The notes below the pieces were generated by a model. That model saw nothing but the letters and a program-made list of their open reading frames with translations, searched no databases and was not told the origin of the DNA. 64,000 nucleotides of DNA from Ligustrum vulgare (lineage: Eukaryota; Streptophyta; Magnoliopsida; Lamiales; Oleaceae), in assembly GCA_963555705.1 (NCBI GenBank), contig OY743169.1, positions 49,156,124-49,220,123 of the forward strand. The letters are read 5' to 3'. The position numbers and the translations under genes were made by a program. Shown piece after piece: positions 1-10,412 of the stretch. Position 1 is the first letter of the stretch. Each line of letters begins with the position of its first letter.

Positions 1-1180
1 TCCCTACTCCTGGTTCTTGAGTAGAGGGAATGACCTTTTTTAGGACTAAATCCCCAATGTTAAAGTGCCAACCCTTTACCCTTTTGTTGTAGTAGCGGGC
101 CATTTTTTCATGGTACCTGCTCATTACTATTTGAGAGTCACTCCGTTTTTCCAGGAGGAAATCCAGGTTTGTCCTCTGTGCTTCTCCGTTTCCCGCCTCG
201 TCATAATGGATTAGACGAAGGGAAGGCACCCCAATTTCAATCAGACATACTGCCTCGGATCCATATGCCAGGGAGAAAGGCGTTTCACCAGTGGCAGTGT
301 GTGAGGTGATCCGAAGTGCCCATAATACTTGTGGGAGCTCATCTGCTCGTGCGCCTTTTTTGGATTCCAAATTCCTCTTCACGGTGTTTTTTATGGTGTT
401 GTTCACGGCTTCAACCTGCCCATTAGCTTGCGGATGACGCGGGGACGAAAATAATTTCTTAATTCCCAAATCGTCGCATAATTTATCAATGCTTCTATTT
501 TTGAACTGTTTTACATTATCACTAACCAACGAGTGTGGTATTCCAAATCTGCATATAATATTCTTCCAGATGAACTTGGTGGTGTTGGCCTCGGTAATCC
601 TCATTAGGGGTTCCGCCTCGACCCACTTGGTGAAGTACTTAATTGCCACTATTGCAAAACAATTGTTACCAGAACCTCTGGGCATATGACCAATAATATC
701 AATCCCCCATTTCAAAAAAGGCCAAGGGCTAGTTACCACAGTCAATTTGTGATGCGGATGATGTGGTATGGTTGCATGCCTTTGACATTTATCGCACTTA
801 CGGACGAAGTCATGAGAATCCTTTCGCATAGTCGGCCAAAAAAATCTTTGCTTGAGGGCTTTCCGAGCCAGTGATAATGCCCCAATGTGATTGCCGCATA
901 TACCCTCATGGATTTCTTTCATTATATATTGTCCTTCCTCCGGCCCAACACATCGCAACAAAGGAGAGGTGTAGCTCCGTTTATAAAGCAGATCATCCAA
1001 GAGTACAAAATTCGCTGCATATCTTTGCAACCTCCAAGCTGCTTCCGGCTCGCTTGGTATTGTTTGATGCTTCAAGTATGCCTGTATAAGACTCATCCAA
1101 GACCTTTCTTCTTCTATTCCCAAAATTTTCGTTCCCGGCTCAATGGAAGAAACCGACAAATGCTCAACTGGAACCATATT
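1..1180 (-). CDS. integrase of the Tat element (partial, open to the window edge)
   Basis: The frame is open from about 1180 to base 1. It holds the HHCC zinc finger (EIHEGICGNH, then VRKCDKCQRHA around 795-830), a core with LVSDNVKQFKN and HPQANGQVEAVN, and the start of the C-terminal region (FNIGDLVLKKV). Integrase inserts the new DNA copy. In the core the first catalytic aspartate, expected in the AIDYFTEW segment of the sister copy at 31455, is lysine here (codon at 638-640). The other two acidic residues (D of VSDN, E of GQVEAV) are kept. That makes the enzyme probably inactive although its frame is open. Confidence 0.85.
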
Positions 1181-1800
1181 GTGGAGCTCGGAATCATTAC
1201 TGCTTGCTAGCTTAGATAAAGCATCTGCATTGTAATTCTCAATTATGGGAATATGAAGTAACTCCATTTTTCCGAAGTGCACTGCTAAATCTTTCACTTT
1301 CTTCAAGTAAGCAACCATGGCGGGCTCTTTGGCAGAAAACTGTCCATTAAACTGGCTCACAACAAACTAAGAGTCACTATTTACCACTACAGACTTAATC
1401 TTTAGAACTTTCGTAAGTCTTAGTCCAGCTAATAGCACCTCGTATTCTGCAACATTGTTTGAGGCTTTAAGCCAAAACGGATCGCACTGTGCAGTTTTTA
1501 TCCTTCTGGACTCATTAGTAGTATCCTAGCCTAGGATCTTCCTTCAACCGAGGACCCGTCAATGAATAGTTTCCACTCACGGCTATCCTCCGAGTTATCA
1601 ATCATCTCTACCTCGGGCGGATGCGTGAACTCAACTATGAAATCTACTAATACTTGACCCTTTATGGCTGTCCGAGGCTCATAATATAGGTCGTATTGGC
1701 TGATTTCTATCGCCCACTTCATTAATCTCCTAGATACGTCTGGTTTCTGCAATACTTGCCTCATAGGAAAGTTCGTGAGAACATGTATGGAGTGCGACTG
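1180..1800 (-). pseudogene. second (archaeal-type) RNase H of the Tat element
   Basis: After the first RNase H the minus strand reads MRQVLQKPDVSRRLMKWAIE and then REWKLFIDGSSVEGRS. The WKLFIDGSS segment is the start of the extra RNase H fold that marks Tat-lineage pol. It continues with SNNVAEYEVLLAGLRL and VVNSDS and ends near NADALSKLAS. Breaks: TAG and TAA codons near 1529 and 1502, a one-base frame change near 1472, and a stop near 1370. The dual RNase H is a lineage marker rather than a functional gene here. Confidence is high for the domain. Confidence 0.8.
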
Positions 1801-3250
1801 AAAGTAGGGCGGAGTTTGCGAGCCACTGAGATCAATGAGAGAGTAAGTTTTTCCATATCAGGGTAATGTGTTTCTGCATCTAGCATGACTTTGTTTACAT
1901 AATACACTAGGAACTGATTCCCATCCTCCTCTCTGATCAATATTGAGCTAACTGCCTCTTTTGATACGGCTAAGTACAGATAGAGTGGTTCTCCAGCCTT
2001 TGGTTTTGATAACAATAGGGCTTGTCCCAAGAATGCTTTCAGGTCGGCAAAAGCTTGCTCGCATTCCGGCGTCCATTGTAATCGCTTCCTTCCCTTCAAG
2101 ATCTTAAAAAATGGCAAGTATTTGTCAGTGGACTTAAAAACGAATCGATTTAAAGCCGCAATTCTTCCCTTCAAGTTTTGCACTTCTTTTGGGCTCCGAG
2201 GAGATCCCATGTTCAGCAAAGTTTTGATTTTATCGGGATTGACTTCGATTCTTCTCCTGTTCAACATGAATCCAAGAAATTTTCCAGACGCTACTCCAAA
2301 AGCGCATTTCGCTGGGTTGAGCTTCATTCGATATTTCCTCAAAACATCGAAGGCCTCTAAGAAATGGCGGATATGCTCTATGGCGACCATACTTTTGACC
2401 AGCATGTCATCGACATATACTTCCATGGTGTTTCCCGGTTGTTCCGAAAACATATGATTTACCAACCTTTGGTAGGTGGCTCCCGCATTTTTTAAGCCAA
2501 ATGGCATGACTTTGTAACAATAAAGTCCCCTATCCGTAATAAACGAGGTGTGCTCCTCATCCGATTCGTGCATGAGGATTTGATTGTATCCGGAATATGT
2601 GTCCATAAAGCTCAGCATCTCATGTCCCATTGTAGAGTCGACTAATTGATCAATCCGAGGCAGGGGGAAACTGTCTTTAGGGCATGCCTGGTTCAAATTC
2701 GAGAAATCAATACACACTCTCAGTTTCCCATTCTGTTTTGGGACCAAAACAAGGTTTGATACCCACTTTGGATACCGAGACTCTCTAATAAAGCCATTTT
2801 TCAATAGCTTCATCACCTTTTCTTTCAAGGCCTCGTATTTATCAGAACTCATTGGTCTTCTCTTTTTCCTGTGCCCAGGGGTTCTTGGATCAAGCTGGAG
2901 TCTATGACAGGCCACTTTAGGATCAATTCCAGTCATGTCATCATGCTTCCATGTGAATACGTCGAGGTTTTTAAGTAAGAAACCTTTTAGTTGATCTTTA
3001 CATTCAACCGGCGAATCTAATCCAATCTGCAACTCCTTGATTGGGTCAAGTGGATCAACACCAAAGTATTCCAGCCTTTCAGCTGGGGTAGAGCAATTGT
3101 CTCCGGCCATTCTTGGGTCTAGATCTACCAGATCCTCTTCTGGCATCATTGTAACATCTTCACTTTCTGAGGGCCCTCCACCCAGTCTTTCAGGGTCTGG
3201 AGCAGCCTCAGCCATTGTCACATCGCTGATCATGTTCAAGCTCTGGTCTT
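1761..3250 (-). CDS. reverse transcriptase plus first RNase H of the Tat element
   Basis: An open stretch of about 490 codons. Order: protease-RT linker; RT fingers (KYEALKEKVMKLLKNGFIRE); palm with LRVCIDFSNLNQACPKDSFP, then FMDTYSGYNQI and MPFGLKNAGATYQ; the catalytic YVDDMLVK with both aspartates; thumb; connection (GFMLNRRRIEVNPDKI); then RNase H sequence starting LYLYLAVSKEAVSSILIREE. The frame ends at 1761 after a one-base loss near 1800, so the end of the first RNase H is displaced into the next frame. RT copies the RNA genome into DNA in the virus-like particle; RNase H removes the RNA strand. The catalytic core looks intact, but the surrounding pol is broken, so activity is unlikely. 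Confidence 0.9.
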
Positions 3251-3257
3251 GAAATTT

Positions 3258-3720
3258 TCAGATAACGTTTGTGTAACAGGCTAGTGACTCAGTTTGACTC
3301 TCCCTTACAGTAGCAACACCATGCTCCGTGGGGAATTTCATGCAAATGTATTTCGTATGGGTTGCAGCTCCCAAGTCAATGAGACCCGACCTCCCAATTG
3401 AGCCATGATAGAAGGAGATTTTGTCTACAATCAAGAATTCCATGGGGATTCAGGAGAAAGTTGGTGCTTTCCCTACCTCAGTCATAAGGGTTATAGATCC
3501 TCTGGAAGTTATGATGTCCCCAGTGAATCCATAAATTGGATCAGGGATTGGAACGAGTGGGGTGCTAATCCCCATCTTATCAAAAGTTACTCCATAAATC
3601 ACATTTACCGAGGCACCATCATCCACCATCATTCGTGATAACCCATTCCGAGCTACCACTACCCTCATAACCAACACGTCATTATGCGGAAAATGCACCC
3701 CAATAGCGTCATCCTAGGTG
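3258..3720 (-). pseudogene. retropepsin (protease) of the Tat element, frameshifted
   Basis: Aspartic protease that would cleave the Gag-Pol polyprotein. The active-site region reads VDDGASVNVIY, with the expected D-x-G-A core, followed by ITLMTEVG and, after a frame change near 3445, by the flap and C-terminal half (EFLIVDK, GSIGRSGLIDLGA, HTKYICMKFPT). The upstream linker has a stop near 3715. The domain is directly upstream of RT, as in Ty3/gypsy elements. The matching segment of the second element is at 29604-30350 and is open in one frame, which supports the reading here. Confidence 0.75.
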
Positions 3721-3899
3721 AATGTGATAGATTCTGTCCGGGGCATCCCAGTAGGATGTGAATGGATGTGATAATTCACGTTGGCGGGCTTCTTGGCCTC
3801 TCTGATATACCTCTTCTGGGAATTATTTGTGCTTCAACCTGGATGGGGGCCTCCCAATATTGTGTCGATTTCGCGAATCGGCGGATCGTTTGTAGGCAT

Positions 3900-5830
3900 A
3901 GGTGGGTCTCTCGTATCTTTAGCATGTGCCAAGGAGTTATCCCGACCTTTGCTTCTGTCTCTTTGACGACTGTCAATCCTTTCTTTGGTTGGGTTCTTCC
4001 ATGGAGCTCACCTATCATCTCGGTTAGACTTTTGGTTACCTGGTTTTTGTGTTTTTCCTTTGTCAGGAGAGAAATCACCTCCCCTTCTTTCGTGTGCCTT
4101 TTGGTCCACTAACATGTGGATCTCCCTACAATCTTCCGTTGCGTGGCCATAATACCTATGGTAGGCGCAGTAGGCCCCAACCATAGGCTGCTTCCCACTT
4201 CAGCCATCTTCCATTCTCCCCTTGGTCGTGGTGGGATTCGGCGAGGGGGTGTTGGAGTGCAAGTTGGGGATAGCCTCCGTGATCTCCGCTGCATAGCTGG
4301 ACTCGGTTCCCGAAAATGGGTGTGGTGCCCCACCTCGGCTACTGCCGAACCTATTCTTATTTCCTCCTTTCCTAGGGTCCGCTTCATTGGGGTACCCAAG
4401 ATTGTATCTCCCTTGAGGAAGATTGTCTCTGGCCCTAGCCATCTCTTCTGAAACGATCCCTTCCTTCATCAGATCTACTAGGGCATTGTAATCCCTCGGC
4501 TTTCTGCTTCGGACATCCCTCCAAAACATGCTCGTCATGTCTAGCCCCCCTTTTAATGCGAAAAACATCTCCGTCTCGGTGATATTCTCACAAATGTGCA
4601 TCTCTTCAGTAAACCGGGCTAGGTAACTCTTCAAAGATTCCTCCCTTCCTTGTCTTAAGTCCTGAAGAGTTTGGAGTGAGAGCTGGCCGGGTCTGGAGGA
4701 AACAAAGCCATTTTTGAAGGCTACCTTCAAATCTCTCCAACTGTGGATGCTACCAGGAGGGAGTTTTTTGTACCATCGTATCGCACTTCTCTCAAGGGTT
4801 AAAGCAAAGGCTTTGCACTTCAGTTCCGGAGTGGATCCGGCTATTTCCATGCTAGCGCGGTAGTTTAATAGGTGATCATCAGGTCACCTCGGCCAAAATA
4901 CTTCGTTATTTCTGGCATTTCAAAGTCATGGGGCACTGGGCACCTTCCGATGCCCTCCATGAAGGGGCTTATTTCCTCTTCGTTATCCAGCTCGTACGAT
5001 GGTAATTCACTGTTCTCGTCATGCCCGGAGTGCATCGGGCCATGGTGCTGGTCGTAAGGCGGCTGAGCGTAACCCTGCCCTCGTGGTGGCAAAACTTGGT
5101 CATAGTTTGGCCTTTCAAAGGTCGGAAGACCATTAGGAGATTTGGTCCGAGCTGCTTCTTCCCTTCTTTCCCGCCTATTCCTAGGCTCATAAGTAGGGCT
5201 CAATTTCTCCGCCCCGGTATCATACTTGTCTTTATGCATTTGGCTCCGTGACAAAGCTTCTTCATCCTGTCGCTCCCGCCTATTTCTAGGTTCAGTTGCA
5301 TGGTGCCGACCTTGGTCAGTCCAGCCTCCTCTTTTACCCCGGAATAATCCCCATATTCGGCTAAAAACGCTACCAGACTTCGAAGGCGAAGCCTCTCTAC
5401 AGCTAATGGAGGGTTGATCTTGTGCTCTTGGTGCTTCATGCACCGGGTCCTCTTCGTTGAAAGGAACAGATTCCACCTCGGCATATGCCTGCGGATCTTG
5501 ATAATAATAAGAGGTAGTAGCTGCCTCAGATGGTGAGTAATGTGGCTGCGAGTATTGCTGGGGCATCATAGGCTCGTTTATAACATACCCTCTAGCCATG
5601 TAGGTATTCATTGCAGCAGTTTGTTCTATCTGTTGTTTCTGCATTTCCAACATCTAGGCTGCCATGCGAGTCATATCTCACAGCATGCGACGATTTCGGT
5701 GCTGGGGTGGAGGGTTAGGTTGGGCCACCCCCTCATTAGTGTTCTAAGGAGGCCTTTGAGGAGCCTCTTCCTCGCTGTGCTGGTCGTTTTTACTCCTACG
5801 AGGGTTAATATAATCGTCACTTTCATTCAT
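3900..5830 (-). pseudogene. gag: gag polyprotein, Tat-type Ty3/gypsy (degraded)
   Basis: Structural capsid/nucleocapsid gene. The probable ATG is at 5830. The N-terminal part has a glutamine-rich helix (MLEMQKQQIEQTAAMN) and a charged repeat region with several NRRERR motifs. The capsid part follows (YFGRGDL, then IRWYKKLPPGSIHSWRD), and near 4145-4190 there is a zinc-knuckle-like CAYHRYYGHATEDC. Breaks: a TGA and a TAG in the first 60 codons (about 5683 and 5653), and a one-base loss near 4875 that moves the frame between the capsid halves. Both early stops look like C-to-T changes of sense codons still present in the copy at 27675. Protease follows downstream in the usual order. The family call is secure; the exact gag-protease boundary is not. 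Confidence 0.8.
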
Positions 5831-5859
5831 GTTTAGAGCAATTTATTGGTTTTATCTTT

Positions 5860-6070
5860 TCTTTCAAAGATAAGTGAAATTTTATCTCAAAGCTCTAAGC
5901 CTTTTTTTTCAAAGTTTTTAAACTTGTGTTTCAAAGTTCCACGCCTTTTTTCAAGGTTGATAAACTTATGTTTCAAAGTTCCACGCCTTTTTTCAAGGTT
6001 GATAACTTATATTTCAAAGTTCCTGTAGTTCTCTGCTCTTTTACAAGAGGTTACTCGTCCTTTTTCAAGG
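5860..6070 (-). repeat. leader tandem repeats between primer site and gag
   Basis: About four imperfect copies of a unit near 44 bp, containing the words TTTCAAAGTTCCACGCC and TTTTTCAAGGTTGATAAAC on the plus strand. The same repeat in the other orientation fills 27405-27655 of the second Tat element. It sits in the untranslated leader, so it may affect RNA structure or packaging, but that is inference. Confidence 0.75.
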
Positions 6071-6120
6071 TTTCCTTTCTGTGTGTGGCTTTTTATCATG
6101 CATTTTCGTGGTCAGCAGTA

Positions 6121-6145
6121 TGGCTTCCCACAGACGGTGCCAAAA
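6121..6145 (-). other. primer-binding site of the Tat element
   Basis: Directly inside the LTR, the minus strand reads TTTTGGCACCGTCTGTGGGA. The same motif, with small changes, follows the LTR at 27286 and the LTR at 53809. Position and conservation support a tRNA primer site. I do not assign the tRNA. Confidence 0.7.
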
Positions 6146-6829
6146 TGTTGACCACAAATTTTGGCTGGACCTTGGACTAACACGTCTCAGCTCCTCCCTC
6201 TTTCACGCGTGGATCTCCTGCGCACTGTGACAAACGATCAGTTTGCAAAGGGAGCCGAGGTGGCTCCCATTTCCACTTCGATGCTAAAGTCAGTGCCCAT
6301 TTTAAGCAAATGTAATTTGGGTGCGGGAAATATGAGTGTGCAAAAGAGGGAAAAGGGAGTGAGAGTTAATAATACAGTCAAGAGTCTCAAAAGATGTTTA
6401 CCTATTTGGATGAAATGAGTGTCTTATTTATAGAGGAAGTTGTTGTTTTGGATCGCAACACATGGCGGACTTTACACGTGTATTTACCCTAGCCGTTGGA
6501 GAAGAGGATCCTACTTTTTGGCAGTAATCATTGCTACGTTTGGTAGGGGGTAGGCGCATGTCACTTTTTGATAAAGGCAGTGTCACATCTCTGACTCCAT
6601 CCATTGTCCCATCACTCATCCAATGTGTTACCATGGAGCACCTTGGCTAAACATAAAACACCTCGGCTAGTCATAAACCAGTTCGGCTAAAGAATTTCAT
6701 GCACTGTTCTGCCTCGGCAGTTGATCCAAGGAGATATCTTAAGCTTTAGCCATGGGCAAAGGCCCATTGGGCCTCTATTGGGCCCTTGCTGGTGGTTCAC
6801 TGTACTCCATTTTGGGCACGGTCTCAACA
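6146..6829 (-). repeat. 5' LTR of the minus-strand Tat element
   Basis: The block begins TGTTGACC and ends TCAACA on the plus strand, the inverted TG...CA ends expected of an LTR. It lies directly outside the primer-binding site. Length is 684 bp. Its U5 side resembles the U5 side of the LTRs at 26652 and 35631, while the U3 side differs. Only one LTR is in the window, so age cannot be estimated. Confidence 0.85.
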
Positions 6830-6849
6830 ATTTTTGTTTTATATTGAAA

Positions 6850-7431
6850 TATATATTGTCTAATTGAAATAGTTGATTTATTTTTATAGCACGCGTGTTT
6901 CATATTTTACATATTACGTATATGTTTGAGAAATTTGATGGTTATTAGTGAAATTATCTATATTGATTTACAAAAAATAAGAAAAAAGTAAAAGATAAAC
7001 GGCAACGCGCGATGAGTGTTGCCAAAAAGTATCAATAGCAACGCGCAAAGAGTATTTCCAAAAGTATCAAAAGCAACGCACATTGAGTGTTGCCAAAAGT
7101 ATTAACAGCAACACGCAAAGAACGTTGCTAAAAGTATCTACTGCAACATGCAAAGAACGTTACTAAAGGTCTACTGCAACACGCAAAGAACTTTGCTAAA
7201 AGTATCAATCGCAACGCGCAGTGAACGCTGCCAAAGGTCTACCGCAACGCACAGTGAACGTTGCCAAAAGTCTACCGCAACGCACAATCCATCCTTTTGC
7301 AACATGAAATGAAAGTTGCCGTATCCTTTCCCTCTACGGAAACACTGCGATTTGCAACATACACACGAATACTGCAAAAGGTCTTTTGCAACATTTTTTG
7401 CACGTTGCCGTAGGCTGTTTTTGTTGTAGGG
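6850..7431 (+). mobile_element. CACTA-like transposon end with subterminal hairpin repeats
   Basis: From about 6995 there are a dozen imperfect units of about 35 bp built on GCAACGCGCA...GTTGCCAAAAGTAT, so that GCAAC and GTTGC pair as short hairpins. The array stops at TTTTTGTTGTAGGG (7418-7431), close to the reverse complement of a CACTACAACAAAAA end. A second copy of the end, including the non-repetitive 130 bp before the array, lies at 21455-21994 in the same orientation. Arrays of short direct and inverted subterminal repeats next to a CACTA end are typical of CACTA (En/Spm) elements. No transposase is seen. The Tat element at 1-6829 interrupts its interior. Confidence 0.6.
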
Positions 7432-7830
7432 ATGTTGCATTTGATTTATTTATTTGAGTTTTAGCAACATTCAACAAGTGAGTGTTGCTAAAAATAAGCT
7501 TTTGCAACATTCAGAAAAATGTTGCCTTTACTTCAACCTTTAGCCGCGTGTTGCGAAAGGCTAACATTTGGCAACGCACATTGTGCATTGCTAAAGGTTC
7601 TTTTGCAACCCGCACGATGCATTTCCAAAGACTATTCTTTCGAAAAGTGCAAATCCGCGTTGCCAAAGACTAGCCTTTAGCACGATGCACTGCGCATTGC
7701 CAAATGTTAGCATTTCACAACGCACACTGCGCATTGCCAAATGTTAACCTTTCCCAATGTACACTGCGCGTTGCCAAAGACTAGTCTTTTGCAACGTACA
7801 ATTTCGCGTTGCAAAATGGTTTTGCGACTA
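7432..7830. repeat. second CACTA-like subterminal repeat array
   Basis: Ten or so units of the form TTTGCAACGCACANTGCGCATTGCC with spacing near 40 bp follow directly on the previous end. The wording differs from the array at 6995-7430 (GCGCATTGCCAAATGTTA instead of AACGTTGCCAAAAGTAT), so this is a different subfamily or the other end of an element. No clear CACTA terminus is seen on its right side. Confidence 0.5.
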
Positions 7831-8092
7831 AATTTTACATTTATCAAAAATTGAGACTAAATTGCAACTCGTTTTTATCTTTATCCCTTTCCTTCCCTTC
7901 CCTAATCTTACATTATATCCTACATTTTATTTTTATTATTATTATTATTTTTTAATTTCCAATCCTAATCCTAAACAAATAAAGGATCTTGCTACACTTA
8001 CTAACAAAACTGTACTAACAGTTGTACTAACGACTAAAAGACAAAAATTTTGAATGTTTAATTACTATGTTATCCTTCTAGTTATAATTCGT
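7831..8092. other. AT-rich flank between CACTA arrays and the endogenous virus
   Basis: A pyrimidine-rich and (TTA)n stretch with no gene. Near 8000-8035 are three ACTAAC/TACTAAC words that read as the inverse of the GTTAGTAAGT words at 16410-16442 on the other side of the virus. The virus-host junction is probably inside this stretch, but no precise point can be set. Confidence 0.4.
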
Positions 8093-8428
8093 TTAATTTT
8101 CAGATGTTATGTCTATATCTCTAAATTTATTGTTTACATAAAATGCGTAATATATACTATTATATGTTAAACTTTTTTCTTCAATAATTATATTTAATTC
8201 TTCAATTTTTTTCTCTAGATCATTAATTATTCTTCCTCTATTTACTATAATTCGAGTAAATTGTGAAAAATCTGTGAATGTGGGTTCTTTTATTGCGTAG
8301 TCTAATAAATCATAAAATCTTCCTAAATCTTCTCTTACAATTTCTAATTGGTTAATTGTTTCTTCTCTTAAATACTTAAAGTCGTTTACTTCTGAAGGAT
8401 TTAATTCTATTAAATGTTCTGAATTCAT
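8093..8428 (-). CDS. small helical ORF after the viral leader (111 aa), function unknown
   Basis: First ORF of reasonable size after the viral promoter and leader. The ATG is at 8428. The protein is acidic and helical, with heptad-like stretches (FKYLREETINQLEIV, INDLEKKIEELNIIIEE) suggesting a coiled coil. It has no cysteine motif or membrane segment. Small coiled-coil proteins near the front of the genome are common in caulimovirids and often associate with virions, but that is analogy only. In a circular genome it would lie between the TAV-like ORF and the 89-aa ORF at 15990-16259. Confidence 0.5.
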   Translation of the reverse strand: MNSEHLIELNPSEVNDFKYLREETINQLEIVREDLGRFYDLLDYAIKEPTFTDFSQFTRIIVNRGRIINDLEKKIEELNIIIEEKSLTYNSIYYAFYVNNKFRDIDITSEN

Positions 8429-9138
8429 AAATTATAAAACTATTTAAATTTAAGCAATTAATTCAAATCCTTTTCCAATAGTTAATTCTAGGAATAGTAA
8501 AAACAAATTTTCAACATATATAAAAACATGCAAGAGATATCATAAGCAAAATGATAAATTTAAGACTATGATAACAGTAATTGGATAATATCAATAAAAA
8601 AGACGATATATAATCCACTATAAATAATCAATAATACTTCTTTCTATCTATGGGTCCATCACGCTTCTTTGTAAATCTGATTTTAAAAGATTTTTGACCA
8701 AATACTCTTCAGTTATTTATCTAAGTATTAAACACATCTTCATAGAAGATCGTTGCTGCTCGAAAGACTTATGCATTAAAGGATGCTCGAAAGACTTACT
8801 CCAACACTTTCTGTTTAACACTTAAACAAACACTTCAAAGAGGTTCAGCACAATCCAGTTTCGTTTCCTACCTTTGGATGTACTCTTTTAACAAAAGTTT
8901 TATAAAGAATAAACTTATGGACTCATAAATAAATAGAGTATTACTAACTATTTTATAGCTTCATATATATCTATGTGAAGTTTAGTTACTCATACCTTCT
9001 GCTAACTGTTTCTGGATTGGTTTGATGAAAGAAAATTCTGAACTCGGAATGAAAAGAAAGACAATAGATAGAAAATATAGATTTTTATTGCTGAAAACTT
9101 ATATGATTTTCGGATGCTTACAATGAGGAGAGACTCCT
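8429..9138 (-). other. viral leader region
   Basis: About 700 bases between the TATA box and the first larger ORF, read on the minus strand. It contains an AATAAA about 50 bases after the TATA box (9089-9084), several short ATG-stop units and A/T-rich stems. A long leader with short ORFs and an early poly(A) signal fits the pregenomic RNA leader of plant pararetroviruses. I see no primer-binding site here. Confidence 0.55.
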
Positions 9139-9147
9139 CCTTTTATA
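9139..9147 (-). promoter_or_regulatory. TATA box of the pararetroviral promoter
   Basis: The minus strand reads TATAAAAGG within AACTATAAAAGGAGGAGTC. It stands between the end of the viroplasmin-like ORF and the leader, the usual place for the single strong caulimovirid promoter. Transcription would start near 9110. Confidence 0.6.
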
Positions 9148-9308
9148 GTTGATAAAAGCAAAGTTGGGAAACAAGATAATATTCCCTATCTTTTACATAC
9201 TTGGCTAAGATTTAAAGTAGATAAAGTAAAGCTAAAGTTACAATAATTTTTGCTGCTTTTCTAAAGTTTCACATGGGTCTGAACCCCCATGCCTTGAATA
9301 ATTCGTGT
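9148..9308 (-). promoter_or_regulatory. upstream part of the viral promoter region
   Basis: The 160 bases between the viroplasmin-like ORF stop and the TATA box are non-coding. They hold AT-rich words and a CTTTATCTACTTT element. No as-1-type TGACG pair was recognised. Confidence 0.4.
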
Positions 9309-10412
9309 TCAGACAAGGTATGCTTCATCTTCATTATAGTTGAGTAGGTCCCCACAATTATTACATTTGTGACCCGTTTCTACCTCCATTAAGTGATGTA
9401 GATATTCATAGGCTTCTTTGCTAAGATCCAAATTGCTGACCAGTATATTCTCAGCATATTCTCTTAATTTCCATAATTGACAATTAACTTGATTAATTCT
9501 TGCAATGCTGTAGATCAATAATTTGTCATCATTAGATTCATATACCCAAACATTAGTTTGTGTAAGGGTATCCCTTAATTCAGTGTACATTACTCTAAAT
9601 CCCAATGCCCTTTTTTCTGGAATAGCTTTTATCTGTTCCTCTTTGTTGAATGGTTTTATTTCTGGTTCTGAAAGAATAGCTTTGCTAGTTACTCCAAGTT
9701 TTACAATATGTTCTGCCCTTAGGAATTCTTCATCAATAAATTCTGGAATGGCTGAGTAAATCCTGACATAGATCTTTTCAGCTTTGGTAATTCCAAAATA
9801 TGTTTTCACTGCTGCCTTGATAGAATTAGGTAATAATGATATTTCCTTCATATCCTTGCTAGGGTAGATGCACTGAATAAGTCCTTGGTCAAACAGTCCC
9901 CTGACTGTTCTTGGTTCTGCTCCTGGAAAAATAATTGCTTTATTGATTTTTTGATGGCTAATTGTCCTTAGCCATTATCCTTCTTTTGTCCTCTTGTTTA
10001 GATACTCCACGTACTTCAAGAATGTCTCTAGTTTCTTCATAACTTTCTCCTTTTCTGATAGTTCCTTTGTTACGACTGCTGGTTTCTTCGCAGCTTCTAA
10101 AAAAGTTTCTTTAGATGGTTCAATAGTTTTGCTAATGGCTTTGGAAGATGAACTTCCAATAATTGATACATTAGATACTTCTTCCTCAATAGGAAGTTCT
10201 ACAGATAAATTCTTCACCAGAGAGGATTGTGATCCTCCTTTGTACATTTCCTCAAGAGAATTAACCCTTGACTTGTAAAAGGCTAGTTCACTGTTAATTT
10301 GTACAATCTGCGCCATGCAAGTATTCACATGGTTGAATAGATTTGAATAGTTAATATTCATTTGACCCATGGCCAAGTTAATTTCTTCTAATTTCTTAAG
10401 TATGTCTTCCAT
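9309..10412 (-). pseudogene. viroplasmin/TAV-like ORF of the endogenous virus, one stop codon
   Basis: A frame of 368 codons from ATG 10412 to 9309, interrupted only by a TAA at 9975-9977. The ATG overlaps the end of the RNase H frame by 17 bases, a spacing that fits reinitiation in a polycistronic viral RNA. The N-terminal 145 residues form a predicted coiled coil followed by a Ser/Glu-rich linker. The part after the stop is globular (ISLLPNSIKAAVKTYFGI, KIYVRIYSAIPEF) and ends with HHLMEVETGHKCNNCGD, a possible zinc site. Position directly after RT-RNase H is where cavemo-, solendo- and caulimoviruses keep the inclusion-body/transactivator gene. The assignment rests on position and size; I see no diagnostic motif. 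Confidence 0.5.

Larger units (their letters stand above)
1..6829 (-). mobile_element. Tat-type Ty3/gypsy LTR retrotransposon, 3' part cut by window edge
   Basis: Read on the minus strand the order is 5' LTR, primer-binding site, leader repeats, gag, protease, RT, RNase H, a second RNase H and integrase. This is the Ty3/gypsy order. The second RNase H-like domain after the first is typical of the Tat lineage. The missing 3' LTR lies left of base 1. The LTR ends in the CACTA-like sequence resumed at about 6835, so the element inserted into that older transposon. Several single-base frameshifts and stops make it non-autonomous, but RT and integrase are still largely open. It shares its leader repeat and primer-site motif with the element at 26652-36304, so both belong to one family group. 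Confidence 0.9.

Noticed and set aside
2122..2457. Plus-strand frames over the RT gene
   Set aside because: Shadows of the minus-strand RT, which has all catalytic motifs.
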